Assembly: GCA_021234155.1 (NCBI GenBank)
Contig: JAJEKV010000015.1
Span: forward strand, 2,144,852-2,208,851
Length of the DNA: 64,000 nt
Origin: Isoetes taiwanensis
Lineage: Eukaryota > Streptophyta > Lycopodiopsida > Isoetales > Isoetaceae
Reading direction: 5' to 3'
The position numbers and the translations under genes are program-made. Shown here piece by piece: positions 11,150-23,029 of the stretch (its first letter is position 1; every line of letters starts with the position of its first letter). Below the pieces are notes generated by a model. It ran no database searches. It had not been told where the DNA came from and saw only the letters and a list, made by a program, of their open reading frames with translations.

Positions 11150-11270
11150 AATTTCAAGCCGCCAGGCTCGCGGACGGCGCCGCTCGCGGCCACGGCGAAA
11201 AAGTTTGCCGTGAAATTTCTTGGCGGCCGCTAGGCTCGCGGGCGGCACCGCTCGCGGCCACGGCGAATTT
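11150..11270. repeat. GC-rich two-unit tandem repeat
   Basis: Two ~64-bp units, each with AAATTTC followed by GCCGCC or GCGGCCGC, then AGGCTCGCGG, CGGC.CCGCTCGCGG and CCACGGCGAA. The block is strikingly GC-rich in an AT-rich setting. The string GGCGGCCGCTAGGC in unit 2 reappears in inverted form inside the palindrome near 47,410-47,430. Confidence 0.8.
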
Positions 11271-11785
11271 TTTCATCGGTGAAAATTATCTCTTCCAATA
11301 AAATGGGTCGCCCACTGTTTAAGAAGATTGTTTTGGTGATGCCACACAATAGTCACCAATAATTCGGAATGGAAGTTGGGCAAACGATTCCATCCATCTG
11401 CTGACTACGTAAAATTTAGGTGTCAAGCTTTCTGCCTTATCCGCCTATCTGTGTCTGATACGTGTCAGACATTCTTTTCAGGAATATTAAATTCTTAATA
11501 GGTTATTCCATGAATGTTAGAATTTGTAATTTTTTCATTCTAACATAAAATTTCGGTTTCTCTGCTGCATTGTTATTGCAATGAAACACAAACTAGAGCG
11601 TCTGGACTACCAGCATTGCCATACTAAGTAAAAAAACTTACTATCACAGCCGAACCTACAAAAACGATAATACACATTCATTGAAAGAAGGCGCTGCAAA
11701 AAAAAAGATGCCCTACACATTAAGATGACCTTCGCGCTCCAGTATAACTAAGAAACAAGACGATCGGAACTTAGGAGGACGTATG
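11271..11785. other. Intergenic, nothing recognised
   Basis: AT-rich sequence without open frames of note or clear repeats. Confidence 0.5.
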
Positions 11786-12000
11786 GTGCCAAGAAGTTGC
11801 CATAGCCGGAGCTCGGAGGTCCACGCATCAGAATAGAAGAAAAGAATAGAATAAAATGACACGTCAACAGAAAGCTTGGCACCAAAATTTCACGTTACAC
11901 CAATGTCCACGTGTCAGGAATTCCGGCCAAAAAATTGGCCTCCGCGCATCCGCATGTCGGCAAATTTTCTAGACTGGAATCCCCTCCACATGAACATTCC
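11786..12000 (-). repeat. Copy B of the diverged dispersed repeat
   Basis: Minus-strand counterpart of 185-395; see that entry for the shared blocks. The CCAATTTTTTGGCC block and the GAGCTCCGGCTATGGCA block are the best conserved. Confidence 0.55.
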
Positions 12001-12198
12001 TGTATACGGAAGTGGAGCAATAAGTCGGCACATGAGGTAAATTTCTTGAAGTCAGCACATGAGGTAAATTTCTTGGATTTCTTTGGCTCCCTTTCCGCAA
12101 CAGTGACAAACCCGCTCCTAGTTGTCACCATTGTCGGGCCCCTTCGCTATTGAAGAAAGGGAACCCCTTCTTCCCTTCCCTTCCCTTCCCCTATATGT

Positions 12199-12299
12199 AA
12201 GATATAAAGTTAGATGAGATAGCATTGTCGTAGGGACATGTACATCAATGTCCTTACATATCCCTAACACGACTGCTATCTCATCTAACTTTATATCTT
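12199..12299. ncRNA. 101-nt foldback, candidate small-RNA precursor or MITE relic
   Basis: Left arm AAGATATAAAGTTAGATGAG plus ATAGCA pairs perfectly over 26 bp with the right arm (TGCTATCTC to ATATCTT). The stem continues imperfectly for about 18 more bp (CGTAGGGACATGTA against TACATATCCCTAACACG) to a loop of roughly 8-12 nt. Such a long, slightly mismatched stem with a small loop resembles plant MIRNA precursors and also fossil MITEs. No flanking target duplication was found. The name is a candidate only. Confidence 0.4.
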
Positions 12300-12629
12300 G
12301 AGGCACAAATTCTATGATGGCAACTTGGCGATACCATGAAGACTATGATATAAATATTAGTATAGTATTGTTAGTGATTATTATCACTATTATTATTATA
12401 TATAGCTAATAAAACAAGGTGCTACGCACGGAGGGTTGCCCTCCATGGCCGGAGGGTGAAGTGGCTTAAATCATACTTGAAAGTCATGTTTTTACACTCA
12501 ATCAAAGTTGCTATTTTAAGACATTGACATTTTGCGAAGGTGATGGTAGCCATTTGCATTACTAACTCCTCCTTAGATGTTGAGCTCCTCTTGGACTAGG
12601 ATCCAGCTAGACACATGGACTCTGAGGTT
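12300..12629. other. Intergenic with a CGCACGGAGGGTTGCC motif
   Basis: No gene seen. The string CTACGCACGGAGGGTTGCCC near 12,422-12,441 resembles the reverse complement of a block at 16,470-16,505 (GTGCGCACAGAGGGTTGCC), so both may be ends of one old repeat family. Confidence 0.35.
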
Positions 12630-13288
12630 TCAGTGTAAAAACATATTGTTGCAACCAACAACCATCTCATTCCATGATATCGCATTAAATTTTGAAGCGA
12701 ATGAACTGCTCATAAGGTGTCCTTGTTCAAGTGTCGTTAAGCTAGCACATGCATTCAAAAGGCTTAAAAACGATATACTAGTTGGCTACACACCTTCATA
12801 TTGCATTTTTAAGAAACAATGTAGAGCAACAAGACAGTCAACATGCTGAGAATATCCAGCTATTACAGCATTCCAACACACCACATTTGCCTCGATGCCT
12901 TCTTGTTGCATCTCCATGAAACAAACTGAAGAAAGTAAAATTTCACCATGTTGGACATATCCAGATATCATTGCACCCCATGATACCACATTTCGATATG
13001 GCAGACTGCTAAAGACTCGAGTTGCTTCATCCAGACTTCCACATTTGGCATACATATCAATTAAGGTACTCTTTATGAACACATCACCACTTCTAATTAC
13101 CCAATTGTGCACTAGTCTGCCATGGCTTACCTCCCCAATATAGGCAGATGCTTTTAGGATGCTTAAGAATACAAAATTAGTTGGCTCCATACCTTCCTGG
13201 TGCATCCTTCCTAAACATTCTAGTGCAATGAAAAATTGGCCATGCTGAAGATGTCCTGCAATCATAGCATCCCATGAACCGCAAACTC
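12630..13288 (-). pseudogene. PPR protein fragment (PLS-type), broken
   Basis: Pentatricopeptide-repeat RNA-binding proteins act in organelles in RNA editing, splicing or stability. Reading leftward, CGSWDAMIAGHLQHGQF is followed by EGMEPTNFVFLSILKA, HGRLVHNWVIRSG, STLIDMYAKCGSLDEA, NVVSWGAMISGYVQHGE and CWNAVIAGYSQH. This is about four to five repeats of the PLS pattern. An in-frame TAG at 12,783-12,785 falls in GV*PTSISFLSLLNACA, where a residue such as Gln is usual. The frame then runs through LEQGHLMSSS and jumps to NAISWNEMVVG, suggesting an internal deletion, and ends at TGA 12,630-12,632. There is no start, no organellar leader and no E/DYW tail. A full PPR protein would be several times longer. 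Confidence 0.85.
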
Positions 13289-15248
13289 ACCTCTACAAAC
13301 TGCAAGAACCACTTTTGCTTTGAACAGAGCTGCTTTTGCTTTAAACATCAGAGTGCAAGACTGAACAGCCTGTTAAGAGTCATACGGATACCAACCTGCC
13401 AAATACAAATAAAAATGTGAACTCGCAAATGCAAATGGTAATCCACAGGCAAAAGCATCATAAAAAGTGACAAAAAAAGCAGTACTACGAGTGATCTAGT
13501 CAATGATTTTATTATGAACATTTTAAAGAAAAACACTCCTCAAAAATCAGAGAATCCCTCATTTTAATATATTGTGACTTATGTGGATGTTTTGGTTAAA
13601 AATGGATGGTTTACTTTAGTCCTATAGGAGTTTTCATTTCTGTTCTAGCTCAACAAATATTTATGTTGCTACATGTAAAAATATGATAAAAAAAAAAAAA
13701 AAAAGTGCTGAAATAAAATTCATTTCTAGCTATAAACTAGAACTTCCATGAGTCAAATGTATTTCATTTATTAGAAGGGATCTAATAGTTCATCTGCACA
13801 TTGTACTTCAGGAATACTTGGAGCACGTTGGGACTCTTCAAAAGTACTTTGCATGCAAAATATGGAATGGTTCAGCTCAAACTGGTAAAGCTAGTGGCAA
13901 TTTCTTAAAGGAATTTGTTGTTCCTAGTGTAGGGGTTAATAATACCAAGACATTCTAGATGGTGCATGGTAATATTTTTAGTTTTGGCATCATTGGATTG
14001 AGCAGCTGCATTATTGGATTTTAGTTCCCTGTAAGGTCAAGTGCTGATTTATGTACAAGGTCTTTGCATGATGGTTTATTAGGATCTCTTGTCGTGTATT
14101 ATGACAGTGAACTTAAATGTAGAAAATATAACATACATATGCACGAGATTAAAAAATATTGACATGTTGCATTGGTGGATTGCATGTATTCATGAACAAG
14201 AACACGAATCTCAGGAAGCGAAAGTATTGTGTTCTCTAGTTACAGCCTCAGGTACTCCTTATATTTACACCTTATATTTGATAAAAATGGGCAAATGTTT
14301 GTTTACTACTTTAGGGCTATAACGTGATAGAGGTTCCAATTTGATGAGCAAAGAAGCATAATGCTTCAAATTGCACTTGATCTAATGGGAGGTGAATCCT
14401 TTTCTTTAGCCTTTGTAATGCAAGAGCCCATTTATTGATTAAAAGTTAATGCTGCATGGCAAAAGAATCAATCTTTAAAAATCCTATCTCTTAAGATTCG
14501 GGGATCGTTGAGTTATTCATAGGATCGAAAGATATTTGCTAGAGGAAATCACTTTATCATGACAAGGGGGAAATGCACGACGTGAATGAATATGGTCATC
14601 ATTCATAAAATCATAAGAATCTCATTGCCAATCCCTAGCATTTGGTCCATGACTTAAGAGTGTTAAAGTTTCTTGCATTTTTATTACGTATTCTGCTTCA
14701 AATCTATTCAAAAAAATTTGCTGTCTTTTTCCATAGTCGGACTTGGCCCTATAGGCCATTTCATTTCAAGAATGCTCAGACCAGACAACTATCACATCCG
14801 CTTCTAGTCTTAAGAGCTCAAGATATTGATCTGTGGCCAAGGGCAGAGGAATATAATGACCTTCTAGTTGGAGCAAGGACCAGTATCCCTAATGGCAAGC
14901 TAGCATCTACCAATCTTAAACTTCGTATATAATTGTTGATTAATGACGCCCTCTAGTGTTTGATATTTATGGTAGTTATGGACGAAGCAATGTGAAAAAC
15001 TCCTATCGTACTTGGAACACGCAGGTATATTGGTATTGCATCGGACACTTCAGTTAAGGCAAGGGATATAGCTTGTGGTAGACAGCCAGGTACGTTCCAA
15101 ATTATCAAATTCGGACAGAGGATGTTTGTAAATTAAATCATGTGATATGCAAATTCTTTGAACATTTATGGTAGCAGGCCATAGTTTCAACTAACAAGCT
15201 GTTCCATATGGCTTTCTCTCAATTTCTTCGTTGCCCTTTCACCATTAG
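13289..15248. other. Intergenic; poly(A) run and one unrecognised frame
   Basis: No gene is recognised. A poly(A) run at about 13,687-13,704 has no retroelement body attached that I can identify. The last part of the frame at 14,642-14,932 (LRAQDIDLWPRAEEYNDLL and following) has protein-like composition but no known motif. Confidence 0.4.
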
Positions 15249-15710
15249 GGCAACCCAAAAAGCGTTGGTATGATTGCCGTAGATGATAGTGAACATAGCA
15301 CAAAAGCGCTTCTTTGGGCCCCCGAAAACCTTCATCACTACAAATCCCGCGATATCACAGTTGTTCCTGTCCATGCCGAATCTGTAGGTCAGGTGTATAC
15401 AGGTGCGGCCGGGCCTAGTTTGCCTGGCATGGTTGGTTTTTTTTCCTCAAATTTTGTTTTTGTTTCTGTTTGATTCTCTGTATTTTTTTTCCATGTTTCT
15501 GACCTAAATGTTGAACCTTTTGCAGTTGGATATTTTGTCACTCCAGACATGATTGATGCCATGAAGAAGCAGCAGCAGAGCATTACTGACAGTGTGTCTT
15601 TGAAAATGCAAGAGAGGGAACCTATGATGCTACAGAAAAAGAGCATTTTGATGTCTTGTTGGTAGGAAGCTATGGCTATGGAACACTCAAAAGTTATGAA
15701 CTGAATTGAA
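15249..15710 (+). pseudogene. Universal stress protein (UspA-like) fragment
   Basis: Plant UspA-domain proteins bind nucleotides and respond to stress. The first part reads KSVGMIAVDDSEHSTKALL then WAPENLHHYKSRDI and VVPVHAES (ATG at 15,270), matching the family's N-terminal strand (IAVDdSE.S..AL.WA). A donor (CATG/GTTGGT, about 15,430) and acceptor (TTTTGCAG, about 15,525) fit an intron. The next segment reads VGYFVTPDMIDAMKKQQQS, and a different frame reads HFDVLLVGSYGYGTLK, the family's C-terminal ATP-binding region (VGS.GYG). The frame must change twice and the middle of the domain is missing, so this is a gene remnant. Confidence 0.75.
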
Positions 15711-16612
15711 TCGAATTGGATTGAGCTCCTCCACATGCTAAAAACTTTAATTTCATGAATATTGTTACATGACTTTCCTTGGTAGTGTTAGTGACTATTG
15801 TGATCATCATGCTAAATGCCCTGTTCATATTGCAAAAAAAAAAAAAGCAAACTCTCATTCTAAGTGAACTGTTTGTATCAGCAACAATGAATAATTCTAT
15901 TCTATTCTTATTTAATATACTTGGAAAAAGGACAACATTTACCTTCATATAACTAACTTTCCAACCATGTTGTGGATCATCCATGTTAAGGCAATTTCAA
16001 CTTGCATAATTTGCTATATGCCATTTGTGACCCTAATAATTTGGTCCAATTCAAACATGTATGGAATATATCCAAATACCCAAGTGAAGGTACGTAGTTC
16101 CACAATCATGATAGTAGTTAAACAATTTGTATTTTATATGGCATACAAACACCATATAGAAATGCGCCATATCAAAAATTTATTTCCATATCTAATACAT
16201 CCATGTGGTGCGACTCATTTAACAGTGCTATAGATGAAGACCTATAGCTTAAAATATTGCGAGTACTGGGAAGTGCTAACATTGTGTCTACATACAAACA
16301 TTTTTAGAACACTCAACTACTCAGTTACATACACAATTCGATCGAGGGGCACTTGTGGAGGGGCTTGTAGATGAAGAACATGGTAGGGGTCTACTTTAAT
16401 TTAAATATAGATTGTGAAAATAGGAATGACAGTTTGATTTAGGCCACTTTAACCCCAAGAAACTGGAAGGCAACCCTCTGTGCGCACAATGGGTTGCCCC
16501 CTAGAAAGATGTTAGGAAATGGTGTTGCGAGAAAAATTTACCAAAAGATTTGAGAAATGTCGCATGTGTATGAGAAATTGTGTGTGTAATGTAACGTCAG
16601 ATAAATATTCTA
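15711..16612. other. Intergenic with a GGCAACCC hairpin
   Basis: No gene seen. At about 16,471-16,505 GGCAACCC pairs with GGGTTGCC 14 bases later and is followed by CCCTAG. It is related to the motif near 12,430. Confidence 0.4.
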
Positions 16613-16640
16613 CTAGTTATGGTGCCCAACATTGCTGGGC
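16613..16640 (-). mobile_element. Helitron-like 3' terminus (minus orientation)
   Basis: Read on the minus strand: hairpin GCCCAGCAATGTTGGGC (16,640-16,624), 7 nt (ACCATAA), then CTAG at 16,616-16,613, followed by T. Helitrons end in a short hairpin shortly before CTRR and insert next to T. The same arrangement with a nearly identical sequence occurs at 54,567-54,594 on the plus strand. The body would extend rightward from here; its 5' TC end was not located. Confidence 0.55.
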
Positions 16641-19600
16641 ATGAGCTAGAAACCTGTAAATCTTTCCGCTTTAATGTTCGCATCGATATTTGTATTTCTA
16701 AAACCTCTAATGTTGACAAATACTCTCTAACAACATATTTGCAAAGGAAGCACTCTAACATGAAAGGGGCAAATGCAGATCCATTAGGACATGACACTAA
16801 CATGAGATAGAAAAAGTGTTGAGCGTTACGACAATGATTGAACAAAAAACATGGAGAATCAAACAACAATAAACTAGATCTAGGAAAAATGGTAACATGA
16901 CAGAATCGGAAAGGCCTGGTATCTCTGGGGTGAAATGGAAAAGTGGGAGACTATTTGCACCTTAGCTCTCGAGCTCCTGGCTATGCCATCTTTATGCTCT
17001 CTAGCTCGGGGCAAACCCTTTCTCCAAGACCTATAACACCATTGTTGGATATGTCCAGTAGTTCTATCAAAAATGTTACTGGTGTAATAAGTCATAAGGA
17101 GTTTGTCTTTCCAATTGATATTTTCTGATATTGGTATGGGACATGAGTGCGCTAAGCTACACTACTGACGGAAAACGCAACCTGAATATGGCATTGCCCT
17201 TCATGTGTTTTGCTGATGCACATTTATATTCTTGGGTTCTAGTAAGTGAGGCCAATTATCCTGGAGATTTAATTCCGTCAACAATTTTGCACAGAGCAAA
17301 TTTGATTCTCTTTTTTGCACTACTAGCACTTGCAAACACCCTTTTTTTTCCTTGAAAAATCTATTGACCTCTAATGGGGTATATAACATGAAGCTTCTGC
17401 CAATTAAAGGCATGGAATAAACCTAGTGAAGCATTCTTGAAGCATTGTTAAGCAATTATAAAAACATGAAGCTGCGAATCGTTGGCATGTATTTCACTTG
17501 TATGACAAACATTTTAACAATAATTTTAAAACTCATTTTTAACACAACTGCCAATGCTAGCAGCATCTAGGCCACTAATCCAGCATTGATAATGATTTAG
17601 TTTCTTGGAATGCATGCCACATGTAACAAGCGTTATCCTACACCTTGAGCTCTCTACACAAGTTTAGGAGCTTGTGAAAGAACTTGTGACATTGCTTTGA
17701 TTCTCTCCACAGCAAAATAAGATGTTATTCGCCATAATTATCAGACCTATAATAGCCATTTTGAATTGGATTTATGGTCTGGAAGCCCTAATAAATATTT
17801 CAATATTGGATTGACCATATAGCTAAGGATATGCTGAACAAAAGGATATGCTTTAACAATGCTAACACATCTGCAAAATAGTAATCATATGTCATTTGAT
17901 AGTGAATAGGCTCATCAAAAATTTTGTCCAATCCATTGAAAATGTCTTCACAAACTAACCTGTAAAGTATATCACTAAGGTCAACCAATGACCTTATATC
18001 TAGATGTAAGCCGTAAAAGTGCTCTCACCCTCTGAGCTCTGCTGGAGTGTCTGGGATATGTCCTCTGCAGAAATGAACCTGCAGTCACCAAGAAAGAATG
18101 CATTATAAATGCATCAATACCACTCCCATAGCATCGAGTTACCTGATCGGTGTTGTAATCCTTACCAAACTGCTCACAATATCATTAATATCCGTGTCTT
18201 GAACACTTCATGTGAATAGTAATACCTAAAACCATAATATTTTACGAACAGATAGCATATAGGAGTATAAGAGCAAGCTATTAGCGTAGCTATGGTATTT
18301 GTAAAAAAGTCAGAGCAGCACCATCATAATACATTTCTCCATAAACAGCCCTGCATCTTTATGGATTAAGTTCTGCATTATGTTTGCACAAACCAGCATA
18401 TGTACGCACTGATTTATTCAATCCAGCATCCCTTAAAACTATCAATTCCTTAGAAGGTAGACAAGACATATAGCAGCGACCTGTATTATAGCCTACAACA
18501 TACAATGATTATGCATTCTACAATATAAACAACTAGCGGGACCGTATCCAAGCAAAGCAATGAATTGGGAAAAAAAACTATGTGCTACTCATGCATACCC
18601 TACACCAGAGCAAACTAACAACTGCAATCACCAATGCCTCAATATATTTGGCCTGAAACAACACATAGCATTACCCTGCATTTATATTTGTCCTATAAAA
18701 CTGGATTTTACAACAGAGCTTCCGGGATAGCCACAAAATAACCACAAAATTTTTCCTTGAATGTGAGAACATCTAGAATATCTAGTTGATATTAAAATAT
18801 AGAATAGACTGGAGAAATGTCGCCTTGCCATCCAGAAGTTGTCGGTCTTTAGCATCGTTTGCAGTTGAGCCATTGCTGCAGATATCTCCATGGAACTTGC
18901 TTTTGTGCAAGAAAATGGAGCAGAGCACATTTTACCATTCCGCTTCCTTCCATAGATCGACTCTTCAGCATGTTTCATAGATGGTTTTCAACATATAGAG
19001 CATAAAAACCGTTGCCAGCAATGTCGATTAAAACCCACGAATCTTACTGATTCGAGGGCGGATTTGAGGTCTGGATTGGATTAGAATCGGCATTGTTTCC
19101 CTAACTCGCGCAGGTGACCGCCAGTTTACAGGAAATAACAGGTTTGGAGCAGTCACCAGCATATCTTAGGTATATTCCAGCATATATTTAGGATATGCCA
19201 CAAACCCACTTAAACAAGGGTTTGCCCCCTAGGGGCAACCCAAAAATGGAGCCTTGTAGTTACAAAAGGGTGGCACAAACAGATGACATGAAAGTCTACA
19301 ACATCAACACATCTGAATGGCAACAAAATTAGAGGTAAAACTTTCCAACAATATATCGATAATAGTCAGATGAGAACTTAAATAGGCGATAGAGCACTTG
19401 CACTTATACTAATCTGAGCATATTAAGATTCTTTTGGCATATTACTCATTGATTCCTTATTAAAAAATTCCACACCTCAACATTTCTTGTATCCAATACT
19501 TCTATTTCAAAAAATTTTGAGATGTGTATGGCCGACTAAAGATTAAAGAATAGAATAGAATATGTTTTTATCGTCCACGGAGACCAACTGGCCTATGGGA

Positions 19601-19734
19601 CCCAAACAAAGAGAGAGCAGCAAGCATATTACTGTCAGGATTAACCCCCCCCCCCTGGGTTTTCGAGGGAAAAACCTTAGCAGTAATAGGGATGCTGGTA
19701 TACTATACAATCGTATATGACAATTCAATGTTGT
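16641..19734. other. Intergenic; weak exon-like segments, nothing recognised
   Basis: No recognised gene over 3 kb. Two minus-strand segments look faintly coding. The first, about 18,027-18,075, lies between a CTGCAG acceptor and a GTGAGAG donor and encodes FISAEDISQTLQQSSE. The second is an ATG-initiated frame at 18,978-18,682 beginning MKHAEESIYGRKRNGK. A near-palindrome GGGTTTGCCCCCTAGGGGC lies at 19,209-19,233. A C13 run lies near 19,646. Confidence 0.35.
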
Positions 19735-19810
19735 ACCGGAGGATACAACTGAGTCCGTGTATCTATAACCTCCTGGAGGTATGATTCCAATAAGCCCACG
19801 GAGGCGGTGT

Positions 19811-22224
19811 TCAACAGATCATGCAGGGGTGAGGCACAATTAACTGAACATATCGTGCCTGGATATGATCGAATATTGGACAGGCCTGAAGGGCGTGGCA
19901 TTTATCCTCAAGGCCTGTCCTCTCCCGAGTCCATCGCCCTATCTCAATGCGGAGGCGGTGTGCACCCATGTGAATGGAAGCTATTAGTCTGCGCTTCTTC
20001 ATGGCCAAATGAGTGCGCAAGTAGTGTTGTGGGCCTCTTGTGAGCATGGGGTTGACTTGCTGCCTGTAATGTGCCATTTTAATATGCAGCAGGGCATCTG
20101 CATCCCAGAGCTTGGCAAGGAAGCTAGCATCTAGGTACTGCCGCAATGCATTATGCTCCTTCTTTGTTTGTACCTGCCCGCATTTGTGTGCCTGCACATT
20201 CCAATATGAGAACCACTAAGCTTGCTTGTCCTTCCAGCAGGCTTTGAGGCACTGTGGACCCATTGCTACTGCCAATGCAAGGTTGGGCAATCGGGCACCA
20301 CCCATACCAACTACCTTCTGAAAGTAAATAATATGGCGTTCCAGTGTAGCCCTTTGAAGGGGTAGAAAACCCGTCTCTTGGAGCAGGATCTGATATGGAA
20401 TTGTGAATTTCACCCCAAGTGCCCGTGCTAAGAAGGCCTTCTGTACCTGCTCCAGGTCATTCCAGGTGGTGAGGAATATCACCAGACCCCACACCTCCAC
20501 CCCATACAGGCGAACCGGCTCGACCAAGGCCCTGAACAGGTGTGACTGGTGGCTCCAGGCATACAACTTTGCCTTTGTGCAATACCTTATTGAACAGTGC
20601 CGTGAGGACAGACATCATTGGGGGTCTAGTCCACTTGAGAAGTTCTACTTGCATGCCATCCAGATCTGCTGCCTTCCCATTAGCGAGGCATTGTAGGCCT
20701 ATTATGACATCCCCCTCTGTAATGACCAGTGCTAGGCCCATCTGCGGAGGTACTGCTACCCGACCCCCCAATGGATCATAAAGCTGTTGTAAGTATTGTA
20801 CCCATTGCTCTGTGTAGGCTTGCTCAATACCCTTCTCCAGAATGTCCTAAGGTGACGATCTAGGAGACCGAACATCTGTTGCTGGTGTTCTGCGAGGTAT
20901 CTGGCTTTCTTGGTTATGGTTATGAGGAAAGAGCGGTATTGACTGATGGCATGTGGGCAGATGATGGGGTCAATGACTTGTCGAAGCCAGCGTTTCATCT
21001 CCCTACATTCGTCATCAAACTAGTGGTTACAAGGGAAGGTGGTAGCTCCCGAAGGCCTCAGAAGGAGCTGAGTCAACTGGGTAGTCTGTTTCTGAAGTGT
21101 GTGAAGCTGCAGTATTCCTTCCAAGTCATGTTCAAGCATTTGAGCGTAGGTCTTTGCACGGTCATAATCCAGGCGCAGTCGGGGCACATGGAGTGCTGAG
21201 GCAATGGTCGTGCGGGTGGCCTGCCAGTCTATATGCAGGAACAGGTGATGGTGGCGTGAGTTTACTTCCTCGTCCCGACTATCTGTTCCAATGCTGAAAT
21301 GGGTAATCAGGCATAGATCTTGCTCTTCTGCCAGTAAGTAATCCACCACACTGGTGCCACCTCTCTGGTTCTCCTTTCTACAAGTGCAGCGGCTGGAAGA
21401 CGGCCACTGTGCTAGCCCATTGCAAATGACCAAGTCAAAGATACTGTTTAGCAACAACAACTGCCTGCCATAGCATGTCACCTGGCTGTCATCTGATGTC
21501 CTTGGCCAAGCCACCTTTGCGGGGTCCAGCTACAACACATCCTCTGCGAGGGGTTCAAATTTCGGGATCTGATTAGCCCTGTGCGTGCATTAAAGTCTTC
21601 AAGCAACATGACCTTGCCCAATTGTTTGTGCTGCTATATGTCATCATATAGATCGACATAGGGCTGCAGCATATCTAAGTGGGTGTGGTAGAAGTTGCTC
21701 TCGGCATGTGGGAAGTAGCAGGCCGCCACGAAGAGGGGGCTGCCACCGAAGTTTTGCACGCGCGCCCACATGTATCTATTGTCTGTCTTGCATAAAGAAA
21801 CTGATTGTGCCAAGGCTGTCCGATAGTAGCAGGTGACCCCTCTATGTCCCCACTTTCTCGTGCATTCATTGAAGACGGAGTGGCGCCAGTATCCCGGCAA
21901 GTCGGGTAACCTGTGTCCAGCATGCTCCCATGTTTCCATGAGAAAGATGAGGTCCATATCGGTGCCAACCGAGTTGAGACTGTCACCGTTCTGCCATGGA
22001 AAGCCCCGACAATTCCAAGAGACCACGTGCAAGCACAATCCTGATTTGCTGGCAGGAGCTGTAGTTACAGATCCGGTGGCAGCCCAAGGTGTGGCGGGAG
22101 ATGTGATGGCAGCATGTGGCATGGTGGTAGTGGCAGGTGTGGCCACTGGAGCTGGGATCCCATCAGAAGCTTCTCGAGTGTTCGAGGTTCCTGCATCAGC
22201 ATCTGGTCGTCGGAAGACCTGCAT
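19811..22224 (-). pseudogene. LINE 2 ORF2 remnant: endonuclease, truncated RT
   Basis: The APE-type endonuclease begins HVVSWNCRGF and has DLIFLMETWEH (Glu of the active site). It ends SVVDYLLAEEQDLCLITHF and SRHHHLFLHID, where SDH is usual, so the catalytic Asp is changed to Arg. The RT fringe reads EGDVIIGLQCLANGKAADLD and GMQVELLKW. The chain then skips straight to LFRALVEPVRLYGVEVWG and ILLQETGFLPLQRATLERH, the region after the RT core. The finger and palm motifs including the YADD box are absent. The tail reads RRLIASIHMGAHRLRIEIGR, RWTRER and ACPIFDHIQARY. Several frame breaks are present. Confidence 0.8.
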
Positions 22225-22254
22225 CCTTCCTTGGACCAGTCCCGCTGCTCCTCC

Positions 22255-23029
22255 TTATTTGCGAAAGTTCCTGACTTTTTCCAACTCGCGTCTGCGGGCT
22301 TTTTGTTGTGCAGGAGTTAGATCGCGGTCAACATACAAGGCGGTCCCCTTCAAGTGCCTGCCCTGTCGCAGGATGGCTGCTCGCTCTTGCGCGTCCCTGA
22401 CTGTGAAGGTGACCACCCGTGGGCGATCATGGCGTTGAGCTCCATGGCGGCTCGCCCTAGTAATTTGTACAGGCACCTAGAACATCATGCGGTCCAAGAT
22501 CTGTGTCTGGAGCCGGGCAATGAGGTGCTCTCCTGTCTCTTCAATCAGGCAATGCACCACCACATTGTGGCTCCTGCGTCTCTGCTCTTGGAGCTCTGAA
22601 GTTACCATGATAGGTGCTAGTTGTGGTGTGCAAGGCATGGGCTGTGGCCTGTGCTGGGGTGGTGGTGGCATGGGGCGGCTTGGTAATGCATCCCCGATTG
22701 ACGTCTTGTAGGCTCCGAGGCATGTGGGACTAGCTTGTCCTGTGTGGCGGCTTTTGCTTGCTGAAGTCGGGAGCTCGGCTCCTGCTGGATTTGGTGTTGC
22801 CTTGCCAGTTCTTGCGTGCATTGCCGCATTGTTCATGGGCCTCTGCACGGAGGCCCTTGCCTTGCTGGACGATGGCAGCCCGAAGCTCCTGCACCTCCTA
22901 GTCTCGTGTCACGACCCTGCTCTGAAGGGTTCTCAGCTCTGCCTGGCTTGCTTCAAAGGCATCCTGGATGCTTCGTATCGTGGTGGAGGCCTCCTCAACT
23001 TCTGACTGGAGGTGGGAGATGGTTGCCAT
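22255..23029 (-). pseudogene. LINE 2 ORF1 remnant (coiled coil + RRM-like)
   Basis: From ATG 23,029 the frame reads MATISHLQSEVEEASTTIRS and continues as a heptad-rich coiled coil (IQDAFEASQAELRTLQSR). It meets a TAG (VVTRD*EVQELRAAIVQQ) and passes a Pro-rich stretch. The nucleic-acid-binding part follows: RRSHNVVVHCLIEETGE, then RPRVVTFTVRDAQERAAILR, LKGTALYVDRDLTPAQQKAR and RRELEKVRNFRK. This order matches ORF1 proteins of L1-like elements, which form trimers on element RNA. The stop and a frame shift within the Pro-rich linker make it non-functional. Confidence 0.75.
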
